A stretch of DNA of 64,000 nt, from contig NC_009485.1 in the NCBI RefSeq assembly GCF_000015165.1, positions 2,892,001 through 2,956,000 on the forward strand, in the 5' to 3' direction. A model generated the notes under the pieces. That model was not told the DNA's origin and searched no databases. It saw nothing but the letters and a program-made list of their open reading frames with translations. The position numbers and the translations under genes were made by a program. Below are positions 34,750-41,927 of this stretch, one piece after another. The DNA is from Bradyrhizobium sp. BTAi1. GTDB lineage: Bacteria > Pseudomonadota > Alphaproteobacteria > Rhizobiales > Xanthobacteraceae. The stretch's first letter is position 1, and the number at the start of each line of letters is the position of its first letter.

Positions 34750-34763
34750 TTGATCTGGATCAA
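34750..34763. promoter_or_regulatory. FNR/FixK box 1 (perfect)
   Basis: TTGATCTGGATCAA is an exact match to TTGAT-N4-ATCAA. Its centre (34756.5) is about 202 bp upstream of the membrane Fe-S gene start. At a class II position, transcription would start near 34715 on the minus strand. Confidence 0.85.
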
Positions 34764-34782
34764 ATCCAGGAACATCAAGCAT

Positions 34783-34796
34783 TTGATCGATATCGA
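34783..34796. promoter_or_regulatory. FNR/FixK box 2 (one mismatch)
   Basis: TTGATCGATATCGA matches TTGAT-N4-ATCAA at nine of ten positions. Its centre is 33 bp from those of boxes 1 and 3. Confidence 0.6.
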
Positions 34797-34815
34797 TGTG
34801 CATTTCCGCGGGCGT

Positions 34816-34829
34816 TTGATCTGGATCAA
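34816..34829. promoter_or_regulatory. FNR/FixK box 3 (perfect)
   Basis: TTGATCTGGATCAA is identical to box 1, including the central four bases. The box 1 to box 3 centre distance is 66 bp, about six helical turns. Confidence 0.82.
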
Positions 34830-34922
34830 TGACGACCCTTGCTGTGACACGCCTCCGGCAAGATCAAGGCCGCGCCTGCGTGCTCCCGGCAACGACGGCA
34901 GAGATTGCGGAGGTGGCGCGGC

Positions 34923-35393
34923 TCACACCGGCAGGGCGATCGAGTACTTCACCTGGCTGAGCGCAAAGCTGCTTTCGATCGAGGCGATGCCGTCGAGCCG
35001 CGTCAGCTTCGATTTCAGGAACGCCTCGTAAGACGACAGATCGGCCGCGACTACGCGCAGCAGATAGTCCCGATTGCCGGTCATCAGATAGCATTCCAGC
35101 ACCTCGGGCCAGGCGGAGATCGCCTTTTCGAAGCGCTTGAGATCCTCCTCCTTCTGCCGAGCCAGCTTGATCGAGATGAAGACGGAGACGTGCAGCCCGA
35201 GTGCCTTCTGGTCGACGGTCGCGAGATAGCGGGTGATGACGCCGCGCTCCTCCAGCAGCTTGACGCGGCGGTGGCACGGCGAGACCGAGAGGCCAACCTT
35301 GTCGGCGAGCTCCTGCATGGTGATGCGGCCGTCGGCCTGGAGATGGCCGAGGATCTTGCGGTCGATGGCGTCGAGATCGGGCATTGGGATCAT
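34923..35393 (-). CDS. Lrp/AsnC-family regulator
   Basis: A 156-residue regulator. The N-terminal helix-turn-helix is LDAIDRKILGHLQADGRITM then QELADKVGLSVSPCHRRVKLLEERGVITRY. The C-terminal ligand/oligomer domain has LECYLMTGNRDYLLRVVAADLSSYEAFL. Family members sense amino acids. It is divergent from an AceE-like gene across 131 bp containing an Lrp-like palindrome, so it probably controls that gene. In Pseudomonas a similar pairing (MdeR with MdeB) serves 2-ketobutyrate metabolism. The start is ATG 35393 or 35384; neither has a strong ribosome site. Confidence 0.92.
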   Translation of the reverse strand: MIPMPDLDAIDRKILGHLQADGRITMQELADKVGLSVSPCHRRVKLLEERGVITRYLATVDQKALGLHVSVFISIKLARQKEEDLKRFEKAISAWPEVLECYLMTGNRDYLLRVVAADLSSYEAFLKSKLTRLDGIASIESSFALSQVKYSIALPV

Positions 35394-35415
35394 TTTGGTA
35401 AAACTGGCAGATTGA

Positions 35416-35430
35416 TGGGAAAATATCCCA
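35416..35430. promoter_or_regulatory. Candidate Lrp operator
   Basis: TGGGA-AAATA-TCCCA is a 15-bp palindrome with an A/T centre, the usual Lrp/AsnC form. It lies between the divergent lrp-type and AceE-like genes. Confidence 0.5.
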
Positions 35431-35524
35431 ATAATGTCGGATCGTGCGCGAAAAATTGAGAATTTTGGCCGGGCCGGCGGGATTAAGCTTGACGAATCCA
35501 CCACGACCCGCCGGGAGCAGCGCC

Positions 35525-37894
35525 ATGGCCAAGCCATCCGCCTCGTCAGACCGTCTCGACATCCTGAACGCGCTGACCCGCAAGGTGCTCTGGCTGTCGT
35601 CCTGGACCATCCACCACGCCAACCATATCAGGCCCAACATCGACGGCCTGAAGGTCGGCGGACACCAGGCATCCTCGGCCTCGCTCGCGACCATCATGTC
35701 GGCGTTGTATTTCTCGGTACTGCGCCCCGAGGACCGCGTCGCGGTGAAGCCGCATGCCAGCCCGGTCTTCCATGCCATCCAATATCTGTTCGGCCGGCAG
35801 AGCCGCGAGAAGCTGGAGAATTTCCGCGGCTTCAAGGGCGCGCAGTCCTATCCGTCACGGACCAAGGACGTCGACGATGTCGACTTCTCGACCGGCTCGG
35901 TCGGCCTCGGCGTGGCGCAGACGCTGTTCTCGTCGCTGGTGCAGGACTATGTGCAGGCGCATGGCTGGATGAAGGACCGCCGCGAAGGCCGCATGATCGC
36001 GCTGGTCGGCGATGCCGAGATGGACGAGGGCAACATCTTCGAGGCGCTGGCCGAAGGCTGGAAGCACGGCCTGCGCAACACCTGGTGGATCGTCGACTAC
36101 AACCGCCAGAGCCTCGACGCCGTGGTGCGCGAGGGCCTGTGGGAGAAGTTCGAGACCATGTTCCGCAACTTCGGCTGGGACGTGGTGATCGTGAAATACG
36201 GCCGGCTGATGCGTGAGGCCTTCGCCGAGCCCGGCGGCGAGGCGCTGCGGCGCTGGATCGACAATTGTCCCAACGCGCTCTACGCCGCGCTGTGCTTCCA
36301 GGGCGGCGCGGCCTTTCGCAAGCACATCCAGGACGACATCGGCGACCAGGGCGACGTGACGCGGCTGCTCGACCGGCGCAGCGACGACGAGCTGCTGGCG
36401 CTGATGTCGAATCTCGGCGGCCACGACATGGCGAGCATGCTGGAGGCGTTCGAGTCCATCGACCACGACCGCCCGGTCTGCTTCATCGCCTACACCATCA
36501 AGGGCGTCGGCCTGCCGTTCCAGGGCCACAAGGACAATCATGCCGGGCTGATGACGGTCGCGCAGATGGAGAGATGGCGCGCCCAGCAGAACATCCGCCC
36601 CGGCCACGAGTGGGACAAGTTCGAAGGGCTGAAGCAGGATGCGGCGATGCTGGAGTCGTTCCTGGCGTCGGTGCCGTTCAACCGTGATGGTCGCCGCCTG
36701 AGCGATGCCGTGCTCGACGTGCCGGGGCGACTGACCTTCACGGCCGCGGCGCAGATGTCGACGCAGCAGGGCTTTGGCCTCATCCTCAACGATCTCGCCC
36801 GCAGCGATAGCGCGATGGCCTCACGCATCGTGACCTCGTCGCCCGACGTCACCGTCTCGACCAATCTCGGCGCCTGGGTCAACCGCCGCGGGCTGTTCGC
36901 TCGCGCCGAGAAGGCCGACCTGTTCCGCAGCGAGAGGATCCCGTCGACCTTCAACTGGGCGGCCTCGCCGAAGGGCCAGCACATCGAGCTGGGGATCGCC
37001 GAGATGAACCTGTTCATCATGGCCTCCGCGCTCGGCCTGTCGCATGCCATCAACGGCGCGCGGCTGCTGCCGATCGTTACGCTCTATGATCCCTTCATCG
37101 AGCGCGGCCTCGATGCGTTGAACTACGCCTGCTATCAGGATGCGCGCTTCATGGTGGTGGCGACGCCGTCGGGCGTGACCTTGGCACCGGAGGGCGGCGC
37201 GCATCAGTCGATCGCAACGCCGCTGATCGGCATGGCGCAGGACGGACTGTCGTCGTTCGAGCCGGCCTTCGTCGACGAGCTCGCCGCGATCATGAAATGG
37301 GGCTTTGCCCACATGCAAGCCGCGCCGGGCGAGGGCGGTTCGGTCTATCTGCGGCTGTCGACCCGCACCATCGACCAGCCGCAGCGGATCATGTCGCCGG
37401 AGCTGGAAGCCGACATCGCCGCCGGCGCCTATTGGCTGCGCAAGCCGGGCCCGAATGCGGAGGTGATCGTCGCCTATACCGGCGCGGTTGCGCCGGAGGC
37501 GATCGAGGCGACCGGGCTGATCGGCGAGTCGCGGCGCGACGTCGGCCTGCTCGCTATCACCTCGGCCGACCGGCTGCATGCCGGATGGACCGCGGCGCGC
37601 AGCCTGCGGCGGCATCGCCGCGGTGTGCAGCATCTCAGTCATGTCGAGCAGCTGCTGGCACCGCTGCCGCGCGATTGCGGCATTGTCACCGTCATCGACG
37701 GCCATCCGGCGACGCTGGGCTGGCTGGGCTCGGTCCGTGGCCATCGCGTCGAGGCGCTGGGGGTCGAGACGTTCGGCCAGACCGGCACGATCGACGATCT
37801 CTATCGTCACAACGGCATGGATGCGAATGCCATCATTGATGCGGCGGAAAGCCTGACCGGCGCGCCGGTGCGCCATCGGAAAATGGCGGTGTAG
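35525..37894 (+). CDS. AceE-like homodimeric 2-oxoacid dehydrogenase E1 / transketolase-like
   Basis: A 789-residue thiamine diphosphate enzyme. The ThDP/Mg region is GDAEMDEGNIFEALAEGWK then WWIVDYNRQSLD, close to the AceE pattern and unlike true transketolase. A second domain (from about 430) carries GIAEMNLFIMASALGLS, where the Glu activates ThDP. The length is about 100 residues short of AceE. No E2 or E3 gene is adjacent. By analogy with Pseudomonas MdeB it may decarboxylate 2-oxobutyrate or another amino-acid-derived 2-oxoacid; that is inference from the Lrp neighbour. GGGAG lies 8 bp before ATG 35525, and a strong hairpin follows the gene. Confidence 0.86.
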   Translation: MAKPSASSDRLDILNALTRKVLWLSSWTIHHANHIRPNIDGLKVGGHQASSASLATIMSALYFSVLRPEDRVAVKPHASPVFHAIQYLFGRQSREKLENFRGFKGAQSYPSRTKDVDDVDFSTGSVGLGVAQTLFSSLVQDYVQAHGWMKDRREGRMIALVGDAEMDEGNIFEALAEGWKHGLRNTWWIVDYNRQSLDAVVREGLWEKFETMFRNFGWDVVIVKYGRLMREAFAEPGGEALRRWIDNCPNALYAALCFQGGAAFRKHIQDDIGDQGDVTRLLDRRSDDELLALMSNLGGHDMASMLEAFESIDHDRPVCFIAYTIKGVGLPFQGHKDNHAGLMTVAQMERWRAQQNIRPGHEWDKFEGLKQDAAMLESFLASVPFNRDGRRLSDAVLDVPGRLTFTAAAQMSTQQGFGLILNDLARSDSAMASRIVTSSPDVTVSTNLGAWVNRRGLFARAEKADLFRSERIPSTFNWAASPKGQHIELGIAEMNLFIMASALGLSHAINGARLLPIVTLYDPFIERGLDALNYACYQDARFMVVATPSGVTLAPEGGAHQSIATPLIGMAQDGLSSFEPAFVDELAAIMKWGFAHMQAAPGEGGSVYLRLSTRTIDQPQRIMSPELEADIAAGAYWLRKPGPNAEVIVAYTGAVAPEAIEATGLIGESRRDVGLLAITSADRLHAGWTAARSLRRHRRGVQHLSHVEQLLAPLPRDCGIVTVIDGHPATLGWLGSVRGHRVEALGVETFGQTGTIDDLYRHNGMDANAIIDAAESLTGAPVRHRKMAV

Positions 37895-37916
37895 CGGCGC
37901 GCGGCACAAACAGATG

Positions 37917-37950
37917 CGCCGTCTCCCTCACCTGGATGAAGGAGACGGCG
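37917..37950 (+). terminator. Terminator of the AceE-like gene
   Basis: CGCCGTCTCC (37917-37926) and GGAGACGGCG (37941-37950) form a perfect 10-bp stem with a 14-base loop, 23 bp after the stop codon. No T run follows. Confidence 0.6.
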
Positions 37951-38001
37951 TCGCAACTTGGGTTAAAAGGGCTAGGTGCTAAAAAGCGGCTTCAATAAAA
38001 C

Positions 38002-38019
38002 CTGACGAAGTCATTCGTC
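38002..38019. promoter_or_regulatory. 18-bp palindrome
   Basis: TGACGAA-GTCA-TTCGTCA has perfect 7-bp arms and a 4-base centre. It could be an operator or a small RNA hairpin. Confidence 0.4.
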
Positions 38020-38097
38020 ATGAAAGCGTTTCCGGCAGCGTCTCGGTGAGCCGGCGTGTCCGATGGGGAGAGATTAGCCGGGACGATCGGGCCCGGT

Positions 38098-38113
38098 TGT
38101 GAACCAGTTCACA
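38098..38113. promoter_or_regulatory. CRP-type binding site
   Basis: TGTGAACCAGTTCACA fits the CRP consensus TGTGA-N6-TCACA exactly and is palindromic over 7-bp arms. It lies about 290 bp upstream of the aldehyde dehydrogenase start. Confidence 0.5.
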
Positions 38114-38404
38114 CATCGCAAAATGAATCTGCGTATGTTCGGCGACCGGCCGCGGTTGAACTGGAATTCTGGGAGCCGGAAAACCTTCCGGTCAGGCCGT
38201 GTTTTGCTGCAGCGCAAAAGGAAATGGCGTCAAGATGCAGCGGGCGCTTGGCTTGCGCCGGTCGTGGCGTTGATCCTATATCCGAGCCATCCGCAACCCC
38301 GGTCCCCGCATGTGGCGGGTTCAACCTGCGGACCGTTCGTGCCAGGGTGCTGGCCCGCACGCTCCCGCCCCTCCCATATGCTTCCGACGTGAAGAGGTTT
38401 TCCG

Positions 38405-39835
38405 ATGGTCAATCGCCTGCAATTCTACATCGATGGCGCCTGGGTCGATCCGGTCGTCAAGAAGTCCACGCCGGTGGTCAATCCGGCGACCGAAGAGGCG
38501 ATGTATGAGGTTGCGCTGGGCTCCAAGGCCGATGTGGACAAGGCGGTCGCCGCCGCCCGCCGCGCGTTCGAGACCTTCTCGCTGACCTCGCGCGAGGAGC
38601 GGGTCGCACTGCTCGAGAAGATCATCGCGATCTACAAGGGCCGCATGAAGGAGATCGGCGCTGCCGTCTCCGACGAGATGGGCGCGCCGCTGCCGATGGC
38701 CGAGAAGCTGCAGGCCGGCGCCGGCCTCGGCCACTTGATGTCGACGCTCGACGTGCTGAAGAAGTACGAGTTCGAGGAGACGCTGCCCGCCTCCGTGGTG
38801 GTGCGCGAGCCGGTCGGCGTGGTCGGCATGATCACGCCCTGGAATTGGCCGCTCAACCAGATCGCCTGCAAGGTGGCGCCGGCGCTGGCCGCGGGCTGCA
38901 CCATGATCCTGAAGCCGTCGGAGTTCACCCCGACCTCGGCGCTGATCTTCGCCGAGATCCTGCATGAAGCAGGCGTGCCGAAGGGCGTGTTCAACCTGAT
39001 CAACGGCCTCGGCCCGGAGGTCGGTGCCGCGATGAGCGAGCATCCGGACATTGACATGATCTCGTTCACCGGCTCGACCCGCGCCGGCATCGACGTCGCC
39101 AAGCGCGCCGCGCCGACGGTGAAGCGCGTCAGCCAGGAGCTCGGCGGAAAGTCGCCGAACGTGATCCTGGAGGGCGCCGATCTGGTCAAGGCGGTGACCG
39201 GCGGCGTCATGCACATGTTCAACAACTCCGGCCAGTCCTGCAACGCGCCGTCGCGCATGATCGTGCCGGCCGCGCGCATGAAGGAAGTGGCCGCGATCGC
39301 CAAGGGCGTCGCCGACAAGACCAAGGCCGGCGATCCCCGCGGGGAGGGCACCACGATCGGTCCGGTCGTCAATCGTGGTCAGTGGGAGAAGATCCAGGCG
39401 CTCATCAACAAGGGCATCGAGGAGGGCGCCACCCTCGTCGCCGGTGGTCCGGGCCTGCCCGAGGGCGTCAACAAGGGCTTCTATGTGCGTCCGACCATCT
39501 TCGCCGACGTCAAGCCCGACATGACCATCTCGCGCGAGGAGATTTTCGGACCGGTGCTCGTGATCATCGGCGCGCAGGACGAGTCTGAGGCGGTGAAGAT
39601 CGCCAACGACACGCCCTATGGTCTCGCCGGCTACGTCTCCGCCCCGACCATCGAGAAGGCCCGCGAGGTCGGCCGCAAGATCCGTGCCGGCAACGTCAAC
39701 CTGCAGGGCGTCCCGAACGACCGCACCGCGCCGTTCGGCGGCTACAAGCAGTCCGGCAACGGCCGCGAATGGGGCAAGTTCGGTCTTGAGGAGTATCTCG
39801 AGGTCAAGGCGGTCGCCGGCTACAACGCGGCTTGA
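38405..39835 (+). CDS. NAD(P)-dependent aldehyde dehydrogenase
   Basis: A 476-residue aldehyde dehydrogenase. The catalytic Cys is Cys279 (NNSGQSCNAPSRM), the general base Glu is in SQELGGKSP, the coenzyme loop is FTGSTRAG, and TPWNWPLNQ is the conserved N-terminal active-site segment. The substrate cannot be named; the position before lactonase, uronate dehydrogenase and a sugar-acid dehydratase suggests oxidation of a sugar-derived semialdehyde such as 2-oxoglutarate semialdehyde, the last step of oxidative pentose routes. AAGAGG precedes ATG 38405. It is followed by a family A repeat. Confidence 0.93.
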   Translation: MVNRLQFYIDGAWVDPVVKKSTPVVNPATEEAMYEVALGSKADVDKAVAAARRAFETFSLTSREERVALLEKIIAIYKGRMKEIGAAVSDEMGAPLPMAEKLQAGAGLGHLMSTLDVLKKYEFEETLPASVVVREPVGVVGMITPWNWPLNQIACKVAPALAAGCTMILKPSEFTPTSALIFAEILHEAGVPKGVFNLINGLGPEVGAAMSEHPDIDMISFTGSTRAGIDVAKRAAPTVKRVSQELGGKSPNVILEGADLVKAVTGGVMHMFNNSGQSCNAPSRMIVPAARMKEVAAIAKGVADKTKAGDPRGEGTTIGPVVNRGQWEKIQALINKGIEEGATLVAGGPGLPEGVNKGFYVRPTIFADVKPDMTISREEIFGPVLVIIGAQDESEAVKIANDTPYGLAGYVSAPTIEKAREVGRKIRAGNVNLQGVPNDRTAPFGGYKQSGNGREWGKFGLEEYLEVKAVAGYNAA

Positions 39836-39843
39836 TCGGTCTC

Positions 39844-39958
39844 CGTCATTGCGAGCGCAGTGAAGCAATCCAGGGCCAAAAGAAAGTCTGGATTGTTTCG
39901 CGGAGCCCGCCCTTGGGCTCGCCGGAGGCGAGACCCCGGGGGCTCCTCGCAAGGACGG
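39844..39958. repeat. Palindromic intergenic repeat, family A copy 3
   Basis: It starts CGTCATTGCGAGCGCAG and ends CTCCTCGCAAGGACGG. An extra GC-rich hairpin (AGCCCGCCCTTGGGCT region) makes it longer than the other copies. It lies between convergent genes. Confidence 0.78.
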
Positions 39959-39962
39959 CCAG

Positions 39963-40931
39963 TCATCCCCCCAGCGCCCCCTGCGTGTTCACGTAGAGCG
40001 CGTAGATCGACTGGCTGGCCGCCATGAACAGGCGGTTGCGCTTGAGGCCGCCGAAGCACAGGTTGGCGCAGCGTTCGGGCAAGGCGATGCGGCCGATCGG
40101 GCCGCCGTCGGGAGCGAACACCATGACGCCGTCGAGCTCGGGGCTGCCCATTCCCCAGCCGCACCAGAGATTGCCGTCGACGTCGCAGCGCATGCCGTCC
40201 GGCGTGCCAGGCCCGGCATCGATGTGGACGCGTTTGTTGGCGAGCGTCGTGCCGTCGGCGGAGACGTCATAAGCGAGGATCTTCCGGTTGGGCACGCCGC
40301 GGGATTCGACGACGTAGAGGATGCGCTCGTCGGGCGAGAAGCACAGCCCATTCGGCCCCAGTACGCCGTCGGCGACAACCGTCGCTTTGCCGGTGGCGCC
40401 GTCGATCCGGTACACGTTAGCGTCGATTTCGGGCTCGGCCTTGTAGCCCTCGTAATTGCCCAGCAGGCCGAAGGTCGGATCGGTGAACCAGATCGAACCG
40501 TCGGATTTCACGACAACATCGTTCGGCGAATTCAGCCGCTTGCCGTCGAAACTGTCGATCAGCACGGTGATGGATCCGTCATATTCGGTGCGGGTGACGC
40601 GGCGCCCGCCATGCTCGCAGGTGACGAGCCGGCCCTGCCGATCGCGGGTATTGCCATTGGCGAAATTGGAGGGCTTGCGGAAGACCGAGACCGCGCCGGT
40701 CTCCTCCTCCCATTTGAGGATGCGCTGGTTGGGGATGTCGCTGCACAAAAGGTAGCGTCCGTCGCCGAACCACACCGGCCCCTCGGCCCAGCGCAGCCCG
40801 GTGGCCAGCCGTTCGACCGCCGAGAGCTTCAGCCAGTATTTTTCGAAGCGTGGGTCCAGCGCCTGGATCGCCGGGTCAGGATAGAAGGTCGCAGGGCGCC
40901 AGCCCTGGGCATGAGCGTTTCCGTCGGACAT
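39963..40931 (-). CDS. SMP-30/gluconolactonase-family lactonase
   Basis: A 322-residue six-bladed beta-propeller hydrolase opening sugar lactones. Metal-site residues appear in LRWAEGPVWFGDG (Glu), RLNSPNDVVVKSDGSIWFTDPTFG (Asn) and TPDGMRCDVDGNLWCGW (Asp). No signal peptide is seen, so cytoplasmic. It is divergent across 88 bp from uronate dehydrogenase, whose product is an aldarolactone; opening that lactone is the likely job. It converges on the aldehyde dehydrogenase. Confidence 0.9.
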   Translation of the reverse strand: MSDGNAHAQGWRPATFYPDPAIQALDPRFEKYWLKLSAVERLATGLRWAEGPVWFGDGRYLLCSDIPNQRILKWEEETGAVSVFRKPSNFANGNTRDRQGRLVTCEHGGRRVTRTEYDGSITVLIDSFDGKRLNSPNDVVVKSDGSIWFTDPTFGLLGNYEGYKAEPEIDANVYRIDGATGKATVVADGVLGPNGLCFSPDERILYVVESRGVPNRKILAYDVSADGTTLANKRVHIDAGPGTPDGMRCDVDGNLWCGWGMGSPELDGVMVFAPDGGPIGRIALPERCANLCFGGLKRNRLFMAASQSIYALYVNTQGALGG

Positions 40932-41019
40932 TGTCCCGTCCCGTTATTGCGCCTTTGCGATCTCTGCTATCATTGGACCGCCACGGCCGCAAACCTGCGG
41001 GCCGAAAACGAGGGATGAA

Positions 41020-41838
41020 ATGCCACGTATCTTGATGACCGGTGCGAGCGGTGGAATCGGCAGTTCCTTGCGGAAGCTGCTGCCGCCGATCTATCCGGAC
41101 CTTTTGCTCAGCGACCTCCGGCCGCCGGCCGACCTCTCCAGCCAGGAAACCTTCAAGGCGGCCGATCTTGCCGACCTCTCGCAGGTCGAGGCGTTGTGCG
41201 AGGGCGTCGATGGCATCATCCATTTCGGCGGCTACTCGGTCGAAGGCCCGTGGAACGACATACTGCAGGCCAATATTATCGGCGGCTACAACCTGTTCGA
41301 GGCCGCCCGCCGCAAGGGAGTCAAGCGGATTGTGTTCGCATCGTCGAACCACGCGGTCGGCTTTTATCCGCGACATCGCAAGATCGACAACGACGTGCAG
41401 CCGCGCCCCGACGGTCGCTATGGCGTCAGCAAGGTGTTCGGCGAGGCGCTCGGTTCGCTGTATGCCGACAAGCACGGGCTGAAGGTGACCTGCATCCGCA
41501 TCGGCAATTTCGGCGACAAGCCGCTCGATCGGCGGCGTCTGTCGATCTGGCTGAAGCCGGACGATCTGGTCCAGCTTTGCCGCATCGGGCTCGAGCATCC
41601 GGATATTCATTTTGAGGTGCTCTATGGTGCTTCGCTGAATGAGCGCGCCTGGTGGGACAATCAGCGCGCCTATGATCTCGGCTACCGTCCGACCGGTCGG
41701 GCCGAGGATTTCCGCGAACATGCCCTTGCCGAGCAGGCCAAGCTGCCCGCCGATCCGATCGGCGACTACTTCCAGGGGGGCACGTTCTGCACCACCGAGT
41801 TCGATGGCGATACCAGCCGGATCATCGACTGGGGTTGA
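41020..41838 (+). CDS. udh: Uronate dehydrogenase
   Basis: A 272-residue short-chain dehydrogenase oxidising glucuronate or galacturonate to the aldarolactone with NAD. The coenzyme motif is MTGASGGIGSSL; the catalytic YxxxK is in RYGVSKVFGE; SSNHAVGFYP upstream is characteristic of bacterial Udh. The length matches Agrobacterium Udh (about 265). It is divergent from the lactonase and 90 bp before the dehydratase, so the cluster covers uronate to keto-deoxy-aldarate. The exact sugar is inferred. Confidence 0.88.
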   Translation: MPRILMTGASGGIGSSLRKLLPPIYPDLLLSDLRPPADLSSQETFKAADLADLSQVEALCEGVDGIIHFGGYSVEGPWNDILQANIIGGYNLFEAARRKGVKRIVFASSNHAVGFYPRHRKIDNDVQPRPDGRYGVSKVFGEALGSLYADKHGLKVTCIRIGNFGDKPLDRRRLSIWLKPDDLVQLCRIGLEHPDIHFEVLYGASLNERAWWDNQRAYDLGYRPTGRAEDFREHALAEQAKLPADPIGDYFQGGTFCTTEFDGDTSRIIDWG

Positions 41839-41927
41839 TCCTTTTTTTTGGCGTTCCGGGGCAACCGCGCCCCGGAATGGCTCCTGTGACCAAGAACAAC
41901 AAGAACAGACAACGACACGAGACTGAC

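Larger units (their letters stand above)
34555..34922. other. Regulatory region of the Fe-S/reductase operon
   Basis: These 368 bases contain no credible gene. The right half holds three evenly spaced FNR/FixK-type boxes. The left 190 bases would be an unusually long leader for the minus-strand operon if the nearest box sits at -41.5. Confidence 0.7.
37895..38404. other. Long intergenic region with terminator and two operators
   Basis: These 510 bases have no credible gene. They hold a 10-bp stem terminator (37917), a palindrome (38002) and a perfect CRP-type site (38098), so the right part is likely the control region of the aldehyde dehydrogenase gene. Confidence 0.65.

Noticed and set aside
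35525..37894. Calling the E1-like gene transketolase
   Set aside because: The ThDP region GDAEMDEG and overall layout follow AceE; transketolases have a shorter, different pattern.
41839..41900. T run plus TTCCGGGG/CCCCGGAA hairpin after udh as an intrinsic terminator
   Set aside because: On the plus strand the T run precedes the hairpin rather than following it, so the order is wrong for Rho-independent termination.
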